Below are positions 27,171 through 37,939 of a stretch of 64,000 nucleotides of DNA, piece by piece. The DNA lies in contig NZ_CP016290.1 in NCBI RefSeq assembly GCF_001679785.1, positions 372,001 to 436,000 on the forward strand. Reading direction: 5' to 3'. The number at the start of each line of letters is the position of its first letter. The first letter of the stretch is position 1. Below the pieces are notes generated by a model, which saw only the letters and a list, made by a program, of their open reading frames with translations, did no database searches and was not told the origin of the DNA. The stretch comes from Rhizobium leguminosarum. GTDB lineage: Bacteria > Pseudomonadota > Alphaproteobacteria > Rhizobiales > Rhizobiaceae. The translations under genes and the position numbers were made by a program.

Positions 27171-27509
27171 CGCCCGATTACTCCGTCTTGTTCTCCGCCA
27201 TTTCCAGTAGGGCTGCGATGCTTGATTCTGGCCTTAACGATTGATGTTTCAGGATTTTCCAGCATATCGCGACACTTCACTTTCGTTTGTCGCATTATTG
27301 CATTTTTTACATTTTGACGGTATATAGACGTTATATATATGAAAATCCGTTACGGAGGCTTATATTCCACATTCGGAGATTACGCGCTATCAAATAGAGA
27401 CGACGTCGGAACGCATTCAGCGCCACGGCGGATGCCCCGAATAGGCAACGAAAATACAAAATCACCTCCGAAAAAGCTCGGAGACTGATGAACCTGCTTG
27501 GAGGACAAG
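27171..27509. other. AT-rich region upstream of repA, possible old origin
   Basis: Contains TATATAGACGTTATATATATG (two AT-rich half-sites near 27321-27341) and a T-rich stretch. It separates the divergent repA and the exported CxxCH gene, so it must hold both promoters. No clear iterons or DnaA boxes could be recognised by eye. Confidence 0.35.
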
Positions 27510-28682
27510 ATGCACTGGATTTCCAGATTATTTGCAACGGGTGCCGTTTTGGCGTTGGCGTCCATAGCCCTCGACGGCTTCGCCCAGTCGGTCGATGCCA
27601 ACCTGGCAATCAACAGGCCGGACGAGGCGTCCTGGCGTTTCCTCGCTTATGTCGCTGCTCCCGTCGCGGCGACGCCCGGCAAGGTTTTGTTCGAAACATG
27701 GGCTTCGAACGAAGATACATTCACCCCGCACCCAATTTTCCCGGGCGCCAAGGGTGACCCGTCCTGTGGACAGTCGGGTGCGGTCGCTGCAGCGGCGGAA
27801 ATCGCCACTCCCCTGGCCAGCCCAAAAATACTGAGTCTTCCAGCCCTCCAGCAGTTGGCTCCGATGGGCCTCGTCCCGCATGGGTCGCCCGACGGGAGCG
27901 AAGAAGTTCGCCGCAACCAGGCGACTTTCGATTACATCGTTTGCAACCAGCTCTTTACCAAGGCCGGTCTGCGATCCTTCTATAATGCCGGCCGGCCGAT
28001 CTCAGCTCCTGTCGGCGCCATGGAAGTCAAAGCAAATTGGGTACCCGCCGATGAGGTCGATAGCGCCGATTATTATGTCAGTGAGGCACCTGACGGGAAG
28101 AAATACGCGCTAATCGCCATGCATATCAGCAGTAAGGTGCTGCCAAACTGGACCTGGGCAACGTTCGAGCACCAGAACAATCCAGGCCGTTGCGATTATA
28201 CCGGATGCCATGATGCCTATGGTGCGGTTGTCGCCGACGTGGACGCGAATGACGCCCTTGATCAGACCTACAGCGACTGCGCAAAGAACGACGCACTGAA
28301 AGCCATGATGAGATCTGCAGGCCTTCCACCCGTGTGGGAACATTACTGCCTGAAGGGCAGCCAGACCGACTTCATCTCGGCGACCGGCTTGCCGACGCAT
28401 CTTGGCAATTCGGTAACGGAGGCCGGATTCGCCGACACTTCGTCTTGCATCACCTGCCATGCGCGTGCCGCCGTCAACGCAAAGGGAATAAAGACGACGC
28501 CAGCAGGATTTGTCGATCCGCCGATCCCGGCGCTCTGCCCCAATCCATCTGGTTCCTGCAGTCCGAATGGCGCGCCGGATCCGAATTGGTTCTGGACCAG
28601 TCCCGGCAAGCTCGACCAGGCCGCCGTTGCCATGCAGACGGATTTCATCTGGTCAATTGCCTGCTTTGCAATTGGGCACTAA
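27510..28682 (+). CDS. Exported protein with one c-type haem motif
   Basis: The 390-residue protein starts at ATG 27510 behind GGAGG. The signal peptide spans residues 1-26 (LFATGAVLALASIALDGFAQ). One haem-binding motif, CITCH, lies near residue 313 (DTSSCITCHARAAV). Other conserved pieces are WTWATFEHQNNPGRCDYTGC, YCLKGSQTDF and PTHLGNSVTEAGF; several further cysteines are present. This is a conserved bacterial family without an assigned function that I recognise; a periplasmic electron-transfer or oxidase-type role is plausible. It is alone, with IS debris on its right. Confidence 0.7.
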   Translation: MHWISRLFATGAVLALASIALDGFAQSVDANLAINRPDEASWRFLAYVAAPVAATPGKVLFETWASNEDTFTPHPIFPGAKGDPSCGQSGAVAAAAEIATPLASPKILSLPALQQLAPMGLVPHGSPDGSEEVRRNQATFDYIVCNQLFTKAGLRSFYNAGRPISAPVGAMEVKANWVPADEVDSADYYVSEAPDGKKYALIAMHISSKVLPNWTWATFEHQNNPGRCDYTGCHDAYGAVVADVDANDALDQTYSDCAKNDALKAMMRSAGLPPVWEHYCLKGSQTDFISATGLPTHLGNSVTEAGFADTSSCITCHARAAVNAKGIKTTPAGFVDPPIPALCPNPSGSCSPNGAPDPNWFWTSPGKLDQAAVAMQTDFIWSIACFAIGH

Positions 28683-28968
28683 CACCGGCGCTGCTTTGAC
28701 GCTGCCCGACAAAGCGAACCGCCGAAAGCTGGCCGGCGATGAAGATCTGCGCATGACCGCTATGTTCGCCATCGGCGCCCGGTCCGGCATCGCCCCGGCA
28801 GCGGCAGGGTCTCGCCGCGCATGTTTCGCGGAGGACGAGATCTGATCTTGCGCGCGAGCGGCGCAATGTGCTGTCCCAGCCCTTTTCCGGATTCAGGCGG
28901 CTGGCGCGGATATCGAAGACCCGGGTTGTGCGCTTCGATATCATCCGCCGCACCCAGGAAAGCCGACG
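28683..28968. other. Unassigned debris left of the IS3 remnant
   Basis: No gene is convincing. The stretch begins immediately after the haem protein gene and ends where IS3 transposase similarity starts. Confidence 0.3.
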
Positions 28969-29275
28969 GACAATGCCTTCATCGAAGCATTCAACGGCCG
29001 CTTCCGCGCCGAATGTCTGAACCAGCATTGGTTCCTGACCCTTGCGGATACCCGCGAAAAGATGGAGGATTGGCGCAGAGACTACAATGAGGTTCGGCCA
29101 CATGGTGCCATCGGCAATAAGGTGCCAATCTTACTGATGAATCCGGGAGGCGCAACCAGCCCACCTCCCTGAATGAAGCCGGAAACTCCAGCCTCCGGTG
29201 GTCCAGAATCCTGGGGCGGTTCAACACCCGCCGAGGCTCTAACCGCCGCTGGATGAAAGTTCAGTGACAGGTCAA
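28969..29275 (+). mobile_element. 3' remnant of an IS3-family (IS407-like) element
   Basis: From about 28957 to 29172 the frame reads PGKPTDNAFIEAFNGRFR, then LADTREKMEDWRRDYNEVRP and HGAIGNKVPILLM to a stop, the C-terminus of an IS3 OrfB. The right terminal repeat follows, GGATGAAAGTTCAGTGACAG to GGTCA at 29275, very close to the terminus of the complete element at 205. The rest is deleted. It lies 190 bp past nodN, where nodT stands in the classical nodMNT order. Confidence 0.85.
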
Positions 29276-29467
29276 GCGAGCCTGGTGATCTCGCTGATAA
29301 CGTTATGTCGCGCATGATGCCAGTCTGCCGCCTTGCTTGCGGCGCAAGTCTGGTCAACCGGCTGAAAGCAATAGGCGTTCGTAAGGGAAAACAGACGCCC
29401 AATGCAAAACAGCGCGTAGGTCCATGGCGGTTCTATCCGTAGACCAGGCAACTGGCGCGGGCTGGCG

Positions 29468-29953
29468 TCAAATCCCTTTAGGCCTGTCGTCCGGGTCAAA
29501 CTGAATGATCGTGATCCAATTGGCCGTGAGTGCCGGTCGGTTCTCGTTCTCGATCTCGACCGTCACCTCGTAGGTGGTCACCAGCATGCTTGCGCCGCGA
29601 AATTGACATTCAGAGAGAACGAAGCGACCGCGCACACGGCTGCCGGTCTTGACCGGTGACATGAAACGCACCCGGTCTAAGCCGTAGTTAAGGCCCATGG
29701 TCTGCTCGCGGATCCTTGGCATGCCGCTGAAGTTCATCGCCGACAGAAGCGAGAGTGTCAGGAAGCCATGAGCGATAGTGCCACCAAACGGGCTTTCGAC
29801 TGCCGCGCGTTCCGGGTGCACGTGGATGAATTGATGATCGTGTGTCGCATCGGCAAAGAGATCGATTGTAGTTTGATCGACGGTGATCCATTCGGATTTG
29901 CCGAGTTCCTGGCCAATTCGCGACGGCACGTCGGCGAGCGAAAGTTCGTGCAT
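29468..29953 (-). CDS. nodN: NodN, MaoC/hot-dog dehydratase-like nodulation protein
   Basis: The 161-residue protein has a MaoC-like hot-dog fold: SEWITVDQTTIDLFADATHD, then HQFIHVHPERAAVESPFGGT and IAHGFLTLSLLSAM, which contains the hydratase-like D...H motif. NodN contributes to Nod-factor production efficiency in R. leguminosarum; the precise reaction is unclear. It follows nodM by 77 bp and should share its nod-box promoter. Downstream, nodT is missing. Confidence 0.93.
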   Translation of the reverse strand: MHELSLADVPSRIGQELGKSEWITVDQTTIDLFADATHDHQFIHVHPERAAVESPFGGTIAHGFLTLSLLSAMNFSGMPRIREQTMGLNYGLDRVRFMSPVKTGSRVRGRFVLSECQFRGASMLVTTYEVTVEIENENRPALTANWITIIQFDPDDRPKGI

Positions 29954-30030
29954 ACGACCTCACTTATTTGATGTCTGATCAAGTCGTGGATTTTCTCGGA
30001 GGCGAGATGCGATTTAACCAATCGTCACAA

Positions 30031-31857
30031 TCATTCGACTGTGACCGATTTAGCCAGATTCCGCGGCTGGTCCACATCTGCCCCCATGACGACCGCCGTG
30101 TGATACGCAAGAAGCTGCAGCGGCAGAGAAAAGATCATCGGCGCGATAATCTCCTCAACGTTAGGCAACACGATAGTGTGCATGGTGGGGAGTTTCGAGA
30201 TCGAAGCGCCCGTCTCGTCGGTGATCAGAATGATGCGGCCGCCGCGGGCGGCCACTTCCTGCATATTGGAGACAGTCTTATCGAAGAACCGATCATGTGG
30301 CGCAATGACGATGACTGGCATATTTTCATCGATCAGGGCGATCGGACCGTGTTTTAATTCTCCCGCCGCATAACCTTCAGCATGGATATAGGAAACCTCC
30401 TTCAGCTTCAGCGCACCTTCCATGGCCAATGGGAAATTCGTGCCGCGGCCGAGATAGAGCACGTCGCGGTAATTCGACAATTCCCGTGACAAGAGCTCGA
30501 TCTTCGGCTTGATGTCGTTCAGCACCCGTCGCATAACGCCCGGCAACGTCGCCAGACTTTGGACGAGCGCCTGTTCCTCGTCGTCTGTGATTGTGCCCCG
30601 CGCCTTGCCTGCGCCGATGGCTAGTGCAGCGAGAACAGCAAGCTGGCAAGTGAATGCCTTGGTCGAAGCAACGCCGATCTCCGGCCCGGCGAGGATCGGA
30701 AAGATGGCATCTGCCTCGCGGGCAATAGTTGATTCCCGGGTATTGACGACAGCGCCTATTCTCAGACCTTGTGCTTTGCAATAGCGCAGCGATGCAAGCG
30801 TGTCAGCCGTCTCACCAGATTGAGAGATGAAGAGTGCTGCCGACCGCGGCGACAACGGGATTTCTCGATAGCGGAATTCAGAGGCGACATCAATTTCAAC
30901 CATTAAGCGTGCGTAGCGCTCGAACCAATATTTGCCAACCAGCCCCGCCAGATATGCAGTGCCGCAGGCAGAAATTGCGAGGCCCTCAACCCTGGCAAAA
31001 CCGATGTCGGTTGTCATGGCATTGACCTGATTATCGTTGACATTGATGTAGTGACCAAGAGCACGGGCGATGACCTCGGGTTGCTCGTAGATTTCCTTCT
31101 CCATAAAATGCCGGTGATTGCCCTTGCCGACCAGGCCTGCGGTAGCAAGCGATATGTGCCGTGGGCGCGTAACGACTTTGCCTTCCGTATCGAAAACTTG
31201 GACACTCGTTTTGCCGACAACAGCCCAGTCGCCATCGTTCAGATATGTGATGTCATTGGTGAACGGAGCAAGAGCGATCGCGTCGGAACCTAGAAACATC
31301 TCACCATCGCCATGGCCTATCACTAATGGTGGTCCATTGCGCGCCACCATAATGGTCGCTGGATCATCCTCAAACAGGATTGCAAGAGCGAATGCGCCCT
31401 TGACGCACTTCAGCATGGCATGCATGGCCTCAAGGCATCCCATGCCATCCCGACGGAATTTGGTCAGGAGATGTGCAATCACCTCGGTGTCCGTATCGGT
31501 CTTAAACTTGACCCCTACCTTCGCCAATCCGTCCTTCAGCTCGGAAAAATTTTCGATGATGCCGTTATGAACAACGGCTACGCCATCGGCAAAGTGCGGG
31601 TGAGCGTTGCATTCTGTCGGTGCGCCATGGGTCGCCCAGCGCGTGTGGGCGATGCCGACGGTGCCGCTCAGGGGCTCTTTTTTCAATCTCGTTTTAAGGT
31701 TCACGAGTTTGCCTTCTGCCCGGCGTCGGTGCAATTCTCCCTCGAAGATCGTAGCAACGCCGGCTGAATCATAGCCGCGATATTCCAGTCGCTCCAAGGC
31801 TTCGATCAGCCGCTCCGGCACGGGCTTCCGTCCCACTATGCCAACAATCCCACACAT
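30031..31857 (-). CDS. nodM: NodM, glucosamine-6-phosphate synthase
   Basis: The 608-residue enzyme starts MCGIVGIVGRKP so that Cys2 becomes the N-terminal nucleophile after Met removal; the in-frame ATG 9 bases upstream would block this. An N-terminal glutaminase domain (AHTRWATHGAPTECNAHPH, HNGIIENF) is followed by two SIS isomerase domains (SACGTAYLAGLVGKYWFE, FISQSGETADTLASLRYCK, LGRGTNFPLAMEGALKLKEV-SYIHAEGYAAGELKHG) and the C-terminal PRNLAKSVTVE. It makes glucosamine-6-P from fructose-6-P and glutamine for Nod-factor backbone supply, duplicating GlmS. A nod box lies about 95 bp upstream. Confidence 0.96.
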   Translation of the reverse strand: MCGIVGIVGRKPVPERLIEALERLEYRGYDSAGVATIFEGELHRRRAEGKLVNLKTRLKKEPLSGTVGIAHTRWATHGAPTECNAHPHFADGVAVVHNGIIENFSELKDGLAKVGVKFKTDTDTEVIAHLLTKFRRDGMGCLEAMHAMLKCVKGAFALAILFEDDPATIMVARNGPPLVIGHGDGEMFLGSDAIALAPFTNDITYLNDGDWAVVGKTSVQVFDTEGKVVTRPRHISLATAGLVGKGNHRHFMEKEIYEQPEVIARALGHYINVNDNQVNAMTTDIGFARVEGLAISACGTAYLAGLVGKYWFERYARLMVEIDVASEFRYREIPLSPRSAALFISQSGETADTLASLRYCKAQGLRIGAVVNTRESTIAREADAIFPILAGPEIGVASTKAFTCQLAVLAALAIGAGKARGTITDDEEQALVQSLATLPGVMRRVLNDIKPKIELLSRELSNYRDVLYLGRGTNFPLAMEGALKLKEVSYIHAEGYAAGELKHGPIALIDENMPVIVIAPHDRFFDKTVSNMQEVAARGGRIILITDETGASISKLPTMHTIVLPNVEEIIAPMIFSLPLQLLAYHTAVVMGADVDQPRNLAKSVTVE

Positions 31858-31950
31858 GCTCGTCACCCATGTCCCAAGAGCCCCCGACCGTAATCAGGAA
31901 GGCGGACGCCGCTCGGTGCGTGTCCTCCAGCGCGTGCTAATAACTCTACA

Positions 31951-32001
31951 CAGATTAGTAAAATTGATTGTTGCGATAGCTATCATCCACGTCATGGATG
32001 C
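31951..32001 (-). promoter_or_regulatory. Nod box of the nodMN operon
   Basis: On the minus strand the site reads GCATCCATGACGTGGATGAT then AGCTATCGCAACAATCAATT and TTACTAATCTG, a good match to the nod-box consensus. It lies about 95 bp before nodM and faces it. NodD plus inducing flavonoid should activate nodMN here. Confidence 0.9.
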
Positions 32002-32457
32002 GGCGTACTCAGAAGGGTCGATAAACGCTTTTACGCAGCGATTGATGCCTTCTGCCAAGTGTCGACAGATAGGCTACGCCCGGATGATGGGCGCCTGCCT
32101 CTGACAAAGATGTTCCAGCCAACAGGGATTGGTATTTGCCGACGACATGCCGGGCGCGCATGTCCATTGGACACAACGAATTGTCTTTCATCGAGCGCAC
32201 GGACTGAAAAAGCAATTCGTTTTTCTAGAGGTGAAGCGGTCTGTGTCTGCGGGTTGACCTTGAGTCGTAATTGCCCCTTTGCATGCAAACGTGATCACGA
32301 ACCGGTCAGCTCGACTGCCCAGCCGCATTTGCAAAGAGATTTGCGTCAGAGTGAAAGTGCCGACAGTTGGAACCGCAAGGGCCATGGCGGCCCAGAAGTT
32401 CCGTTCGCACAAGCAAAGGAACTACCCCTTACCACCGGATTGCCCCAAAGCCTACTT
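32002..32457. other. Intergenic region between nodL and the nodM nod box
   Basis: About 450 bp without a convincing gene; the short frames show no known similarity. Confidence 0.4.
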
Positions 32458-33030
32458 TTATGATTGCGGCGAGCGTCCACCAGCCCTGACCCGAGCTGGA
32501 TTTCCCATGGCCGTGCTTCCTGCAGGAACATCTCGCGTGACCACGCTACCAGCGCCAATGACAGCGTGATCGCCGATCGTCACGCCCGGGAGAATGATTG
32601 CTCCACCGCCAATCCAGGCGTGCCTGCCAATGCTGACAGGTCGTCCCAACTGCAGCCCAGCCTGGCGCTGCTCTGGATCATGTGGATGGTCCGCGGTATA
32701 AATTTGCACAGCGGGCCCTATTGCGGTTCCGTCACCGATAGTCACGGCTGCCACGTCAAGAATGACGCAGTTGAAATTGATGTATACCCAAGCTCCGATC
32801 CGGATGTTGAACCCGTAATCGCAGTGGAACGGAGGACGAATAGCCGCTCCAAGCCCGACCGCGCCCAATCGTTCTAACAGGAGCGCATGCCACCGCTCGG
32901 CGGTGTCGCCCAGCGTGTCATTGTACCGCTTCAGCCAAGCCCCGGTGAGGAGCAGCTCGGCTTGGATCTCGGGGTCCGCTGCGTTGTACATTTCGCCTGC
33001 CAGCATCTTTTCTTTTTGGCTGCGTGTCAT
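32458..33030 (-). CDS. nodL: NodL, Nod-factor 6-O-acetyltransferase
   Basis: The 190-residue member of the LacA/CysE left-handed beta-helix family has an N-terminal Mac-type segment (EKMLAGEMYNAADPEIQAEL) and hexapeptide repeats from about residue 70 (IRIGAWVYINFNCVILDVAA, IYTADHPHDPEQRQ with the catalytic His, WIGGGAIILPGVTIGDHAVI-GAGSVV). It transfers acetyl from acetyl-CoA to O-6 of the non-reducing terminal glucosamine of Nod factors. It is third in the nodFEL operon, 382 bp after nodE. Confidence 0.95.
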   Translation of the reverse strand: MTRSQKEKMLAGEMYNAADPEIQAELLLTGAWLKRYNDTLGDTAERWHALLLERLGAVGLGAAIRPPFHCDYGFNIRIGAWVYINFNCVILDVAAVTIGDGTAIGPAVQIYTADHPHDPEQRQAGLQLGRPVSIGRHAWIGGGAIILPGVTIGDHAVIGAGSVVTRDVPAGSTAMGNPARVRAGGRSPQS

Positions 33031-33412
33031 CGTCTCTTCTCAGATCTTGTTCGTGCGAGGACGGTACTTGAGTGCGACTACTTCGCGATCAAGCTAGCTA
33101 GCACCTGGCACGATATCGGGCGCAGGCGGAGGTGGAATTGATAGTAACACTCCTTGTTCGTGGCAGAAAAGGATGAGGCGTCAACTTTAGTCGACCGGCG
33201 AGCCGAGTGAGAGCTCCGGCGACGAAAATAGTCAGGCTCCAGCTCCCCGCGACACGTGGTGAAAGCGGAGTAACGTGGCTGCCCGGCGGAACTTTTTTCA
33301 GATGCGCGAGTATCTGGGGAATTGCAGCGAAACCTCACTGACGGGAATCGGGGGGGCCTGCTTCAGGCATTTGAAGCTGCCTTACAAGGGGTCAATCGTG
33401 ACGATCTTCACC
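33031..33412. other. nodE-nodL spacer
   Basis: About 380 bp. No gene recognised; a second promoter for nodL was not identified. Confidence 0.4.
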
Positions 33413-34624
33413 TCATTGCACCTGCTTGAACGCAAGGACAGCATTCATGCCGCCCATGGCGAAGGCGTTGCTCATGGCCACGCGCACCCTGCGCTCTCGG
33501 GGCACATTTGGCGTGATGTCCAGATCACAATCGGGGTCTGGCTCGCGATAGTTGGCGGTGGGCGGCACGACATCTTCTTGGATCGCCATCACGCAGGCTA
33601 TCATTTCGAGCGCACTTGCTGCCCCGAGGCAGTGCGCGTGAGTGGATTTGGTAGAAGAGATGGACATCGATCGAGCATGGTCATCAAAGACGCGCTTAAT
33701 CGCCGTCGTTTCGATCTGATCGTTGGCCTTGGTGCCGGTGCCATGGGCGTTGAGGTAGTCTACATCCTCGGCATTTAAACCCGCATCAACAAGGCAGGCG
33801 CGCATCGCCGCCTCCGGCCCATGCACAGCTGGTGCAGCGATGTGGTAGGCATCGGCGGAAAGGCCGACGCCGGCGACCTCGGCAAGCATCGTTGCACCGC
33901 GGGCGGCGGCATGCTCATAGCTTTCCAGCACGGCCATGCCCGCACCCTCGCCCAAAACTAGTCCTTTCCTGTCTGCGGAGAATGGCCGGCAAGTATCTGG
34001 AGCGAGTACGCGCATTGCTTCCCATGCCTTAAGCACGATCCAGACGAGTGGCGCGTCACTTCCTCCAGCTAGCATAACGTCCGCCCTACCGAGCTTGATC
34101 TGGTCTACCGCTGAAGCGATCGCGTGGTTGGCCGAGGCGCAGGCGGAGGTGGCACCGAAGACTGGCCCCCGCAGCCCGAGGTTCATGCTTACCTGACAGG
34201 CAGCCGCGCTAGGCATTGCCTTTACCCCAGTGAATAGCTCAGTGCGGGTCGCGCCGCCCAATAGGAGGGTGCGGTAGGCCTTCTCGGTAGCGTCCCATCC
34301 GCCAAAGCCAACGCCCACTGTCGCGCCGAAACGGTGGGCATTTCCTTCATCGCACGAAAGTCCGGCCTGTAGCATGGCTTCTTTAGCTGCAAGCACGGCA
34401 AGCAGGCTGAAGCGGTCCATGGAGATGAGCTGCTTGCGATCAATGTCGTGTTGAGGCAGCACCTTGATCTCGGTCCCGATCATCCCCTTCAGCTCATGAA
34501 TCTCTGAATTTGAAATCGGGCCGATGGCGGAGCGGCCTTCGCGCATCTCCGTCCAGATAGAGGAAGCATCGGTGCCCAGTCCGCACAGTCCGCCCAATCC
34601 GGTGATAACGACGCGCTTGTCCAT
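33413..34624 (-). CDS. nodE: NodE, host-specificity beta-ketoacyl synthase
   Basis: The 403-residue KAS II/FabF-like enzyme begins [16 protein letters not shown]. The nucleophile Cys lies in [16 protein letters not shown]; the two His are in [14 protein letters not shown] and [20 protein letters not shown]. With NodF it elongates the polyunsaturated acyl chain that is attached to Nod factors in R. leguminosarum, and it determines host range between pea/vetch and clover groups. A hydrophobic central stretch that differs between symbiovars cannot be judged without alignment. The start codon abuts the nodF stop. Confidence 0.96.
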   Translation of the reverse strand: MDKRVVITGLGGLCGLGTDASSIWTEMREGRSAIGPISNSEIHELKGMIGTEIKVLPQHDIDRKQLISMDRFSLLAVLAAKEAMLQAGLSCDEGNAHRFGATVGVGFGGWDATEKAYRTLLLGGATRTELFTGVKAMPSAAACQVSMNLGLRGPVFGATSACASANHAIASAVDQIKLGRADVMLAGGSDAPLVWIVLKAWEAMRVLAPDTCRPFSADRKGLVLGEGAGMAVLESYEHAAARGATMLAEVAGVGLSADAYHIAAPAVHGPEAAMRACLVDAGLNAEDVDYLNAHGTGTKANDQIETTAIKRVFDDHARSMSISSTKSTHAHCLGAASALEMIACVMAIQEDVVPPTANYREPDPDCDLDITPNVPRERRVRVAMSNAFAMGGMNAVLAFKQVQ

Positions 34625-34903
34625 TTAGACCTCCCTAGTGAGCAAGCCACGGACGGCTTCCACCACGTCGCCGATATTGTTGAGGTTCGACCAGGCATCC
34701 GCCGTATTCATCTCGATCTTAATGCCGTAGATTTGCTCCAGATCCCAAAGGACATCGGCCAAACCCAGCGAGTCGATGCCAAGCGAAGTCAACTCCGTGC
34801 CAGTCGTGATTTCGCCGAGCGCTACGGTCGTTCTCTCGCCGTTTTCAGCTTTGACGAGCTTATTGATCGCACTGATAATTTCCAGTGTGAGTTGATCAGC
34901 CAT
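34625..34903 (-). CDS. nodF: NodF, Nod-factor acyl carrier protein
   Basis: The 92-residue acyl carrier protein has the phosphopantetheine serine in [20 protein letters not shown]. It carries the growing fatty acid on which NodE acts. It is the first gene of nodFEL; its nod box is about 175 bp upstream. An RBS GGAAAGGAAT lies just before the ATG. Confidence 0.96.
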   Translation of the reverse strand: MADQLTLEIISAINKLVKAENGERTTVALGEITTGTELTSLGIDSLGLADVLWDLEQIYGIKIEMNTADAWSNLNNIGDVVEAVRGLLTREV

Positions 34904-35076
34904 TTGTATTCCTTTCCATCATGCCTAATTTCGACAAGCCAACGGCCTTGCGAGAAGGCTCGATCTAATTGCTGCTAACATCGGAAGATGTTCCGGCTCG
35001 TCTGCGAAGTGACGACAGAAACCGATAAACTTACCGGAACGTCACCGCGCGGTTGCCCTGCTATGGATCATATGGA

Positions 35077-35126
35077 ATGATTGGTAAAATTGATTGTGTG
35101 GATCAAAAGCATCCACGCTATGGATT
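35077..35126 (-). promoter_or_regulatory. Nod box of the nodFEL operon
   Basis: The minus strand reads ATCCATAGCGTGGATGCTTT then TGATCCACACAATCAATTTT and ACCAATC, close to consensus in all conserved blocks. It directs transcription leftwards into nodF. Confidence 0.93.
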
Positions 35127-35493
35127 GTGGCTCGGGCATTGCCGCAGCTGAATTCATGCGCCGGCGCAGTTGCAACCCCTCCAGGAAAAGCGTGATTACG
35201 CGGATCGAAAGTAATTGAGCTTTGGCCCCTTTCCCGGGCCGGCGCGTTATCAGTGCGGCGCAGGAAGCATGTGCGGGAGGTCGGTGAAGTCGCCGCGGCA
35301 TGATGCTGGTTTTCAGCAATGAGTCGAACATCAGTGACAGGAATAAAGTTTTGAATCATTTTGCATGAGACCAAACTGGGGCAGCGGGGCTCGCCTGTAA
35401 CGTGATGCCTCGTTTGGGGACCGAATGCATAGTTTCCAATGATCAGCGCCCATCTAACTACTGGGGCTGTGAAATGAACCCCGGCGGTGCCGC
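35127..35493. other. Intergenic stretch between the nodF nod box and nodD
   Basis: About 365 bp, no recognisable gene. It follows the 3' end of nodD. Confidence 0.4.
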
Positions 35494-36492
<999 letters not shown>

Positions 36493-36682
36493 TTATAGAA
36501 AAGCCGGAACTTGATCAATATCAAGGCCGGGAACGAAAAATCGAAATGCCGGGCAAGGGCCCGATTTCAATTCTTTACTTCTCCTAACCGCGCGATTGTC
36601 TAACTGGCAATCCAATAGTCGTGCGCAACAATCTGCGCGGCTTTGATCGTGGCTGGGTGAAGAAACAACGTGGAGCTTTTGG

Positions 36683-37273
36683 ATGTCTTCTGAAGTGCGG
36701 TGGAAAATATGCTGGGAAAATGAGCTGGAAGCCTCAGACCACGCGGAACTCGCTGATTTCTTTTGCAAGACCTATGGACCGACGGGAGCTTTCAATGCCA
36801 AGCCGTTCGAGACTGGCCGAAGCTGGGGTGGTGCGAGGCCCGAACGCCGCGCAATCGCATATGACTCGCGCGGCGTCGCTAGCCACATGGGCTTGTTACG
36901 CCGCTTCATAAAGGTCGGTACGACTGATTTGCTTGTGGCCGAGCTAGGCCTGTACGGAGTGCGACCGGATCTAGAAGGATTAGGAATCGCTCACTCGGTC
37001 CGCGCTATGTTTCCGGTTCTGCGCGAGTTGAGCGTTCCATTTGCTTTTGGAACAGTTCGCCACGCCATGCGAAATCACATGGAAAGATACTGCCGAGATG
37101 GTACCGCCAATATTATGACCGGGCTGCGTGTGCGCTCCACGCTTCCAGACGCGCATTCCGACCTGCCAGCCACGCGCACTGAAGATGTCCTCGTATTGGT
37201 AGTTCCCGTGGACCGTCCGATGACTGAGTGGCCTGCGGGCTCGTTGATTGAACGAAACGGGTCGGAACTATGA
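36683..37273 (+). CDS. nodA: NodA, Nod-factor N-acyltransferase
   Basis: The 196-residue protein (the standard NodA length) starts [20 protein letters not shown]. Recognisable blocks are [60 protein letters not shown] and [16 protein letters not shown]. It attaches the acyl chain to the free amino group of the de-N-acetylated chitin oligomer made by NodC and NodB. The stop overlaps nodB by 4 bp (ATGA). Confidence 0.97.
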   Translation: MSSEVRWKICWENELEASDHAELADFFCKTYGPTGAFNAKPFETGRSWGGARPERRAIAYDSRGVASHMGLLRRFIKVGTTDLLVAELGLYGVRPDLEGLGIAHSVRAMFPVLRELSVPFAFGTVRHAMRNHMERYCRDGTANIMTGLRVRSTLPDAHSDLPATRTEDVLVLVVPVDRPMTEWPAGSLIERNGSEL

Positions 37274-37917
37274 AGCGGCCTGCCTATATGAGCGAAGTAC
37301 CGGTCAGTCAAAGCGGCCAGGAAGATCGCTGCGTTTATTTGACGTTCGATGATGGTCCCAATCCATTCTGCACGCCGCAAATCCTTGATGTTCTAGCTGA
37401 GCACCGTGTCCCGGCGACATTTTTTGCTATCGGTTCATACGTGAAGGATCACCCCGAACTCATCCGGCGTCTTGTGGCGGAAGGTCATGATGTCGCCAAT
37501 CATACCATGACGCATCCCGACCTCGCCACCTGCGATCCCAAGGATGTCAAACGTGAAATAGACGAGGCGCATCAAGCTATTGTCTCGGCCTGTCCCCAAG
37601 CCTTGGTCCGGCACTTACGAGCGCCTTACGGGGTTTGGACTGAAGACGTGCTTTCAGCATCGATGAGCGCTGGACTTGGCGCCGTTCACTGGTCGGCCGA
37701 CCCTAGAGATTGGTCTTGCCCGGGCGTCGACGTGATCGTTGATGAGGTGCTTGCTGCTGCTCGGCCTGGGGCAATCGTGCTTTTGCACGACGGGTGTCCT
37801 CCCGATGAGGTTGAGCAATGCTCGCTTGCCGGATTGCGTGACCAGACGCTTTTAGCACTCTCTCGAATTATTCCGGCACTGCATAGCCGCGGATTCGAAA
37901 TTCGTTCCCTTCCCTGA
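37270..37917 (+). CDS. nodB: NodB, chitooligosaccharide N-deacetylase
   Basis: The 215-residue carbohydrate esterase family 4 protein has the metal-binding motifs TFDDGPN and HTMTHPD, and the catalytic HLRAPYG and HWSADPRDW motifs. It removes the N-acetyl group from the non-reducing end of the chitin oligomer so that NodA can acylate it. It is coupled to nodA by a 4-bp overlap. Confidence 0.97.
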   Translation: MKRPAYMSEVPVSQSGQEDRCVYLTFDDGPNPFCTPQILDVLAEHRVPATFFAIGSYVKDHPELIRRLVAEGHDVANHTMTHPDLATCDPKDVKREIDEAHQAIVSACPQALVRHLRAPYGVWTEDVLSASMSAGLGAVHWSADPRDWSCPGVDVIVDEVLAAARPGAIVLLHDGCPPDEVEQCSLAGLRDQTLLALSRIIPALHSRGFEIRSLP

Positions 37918-37939
37918 AACACTGGACAAACGAGAAACC

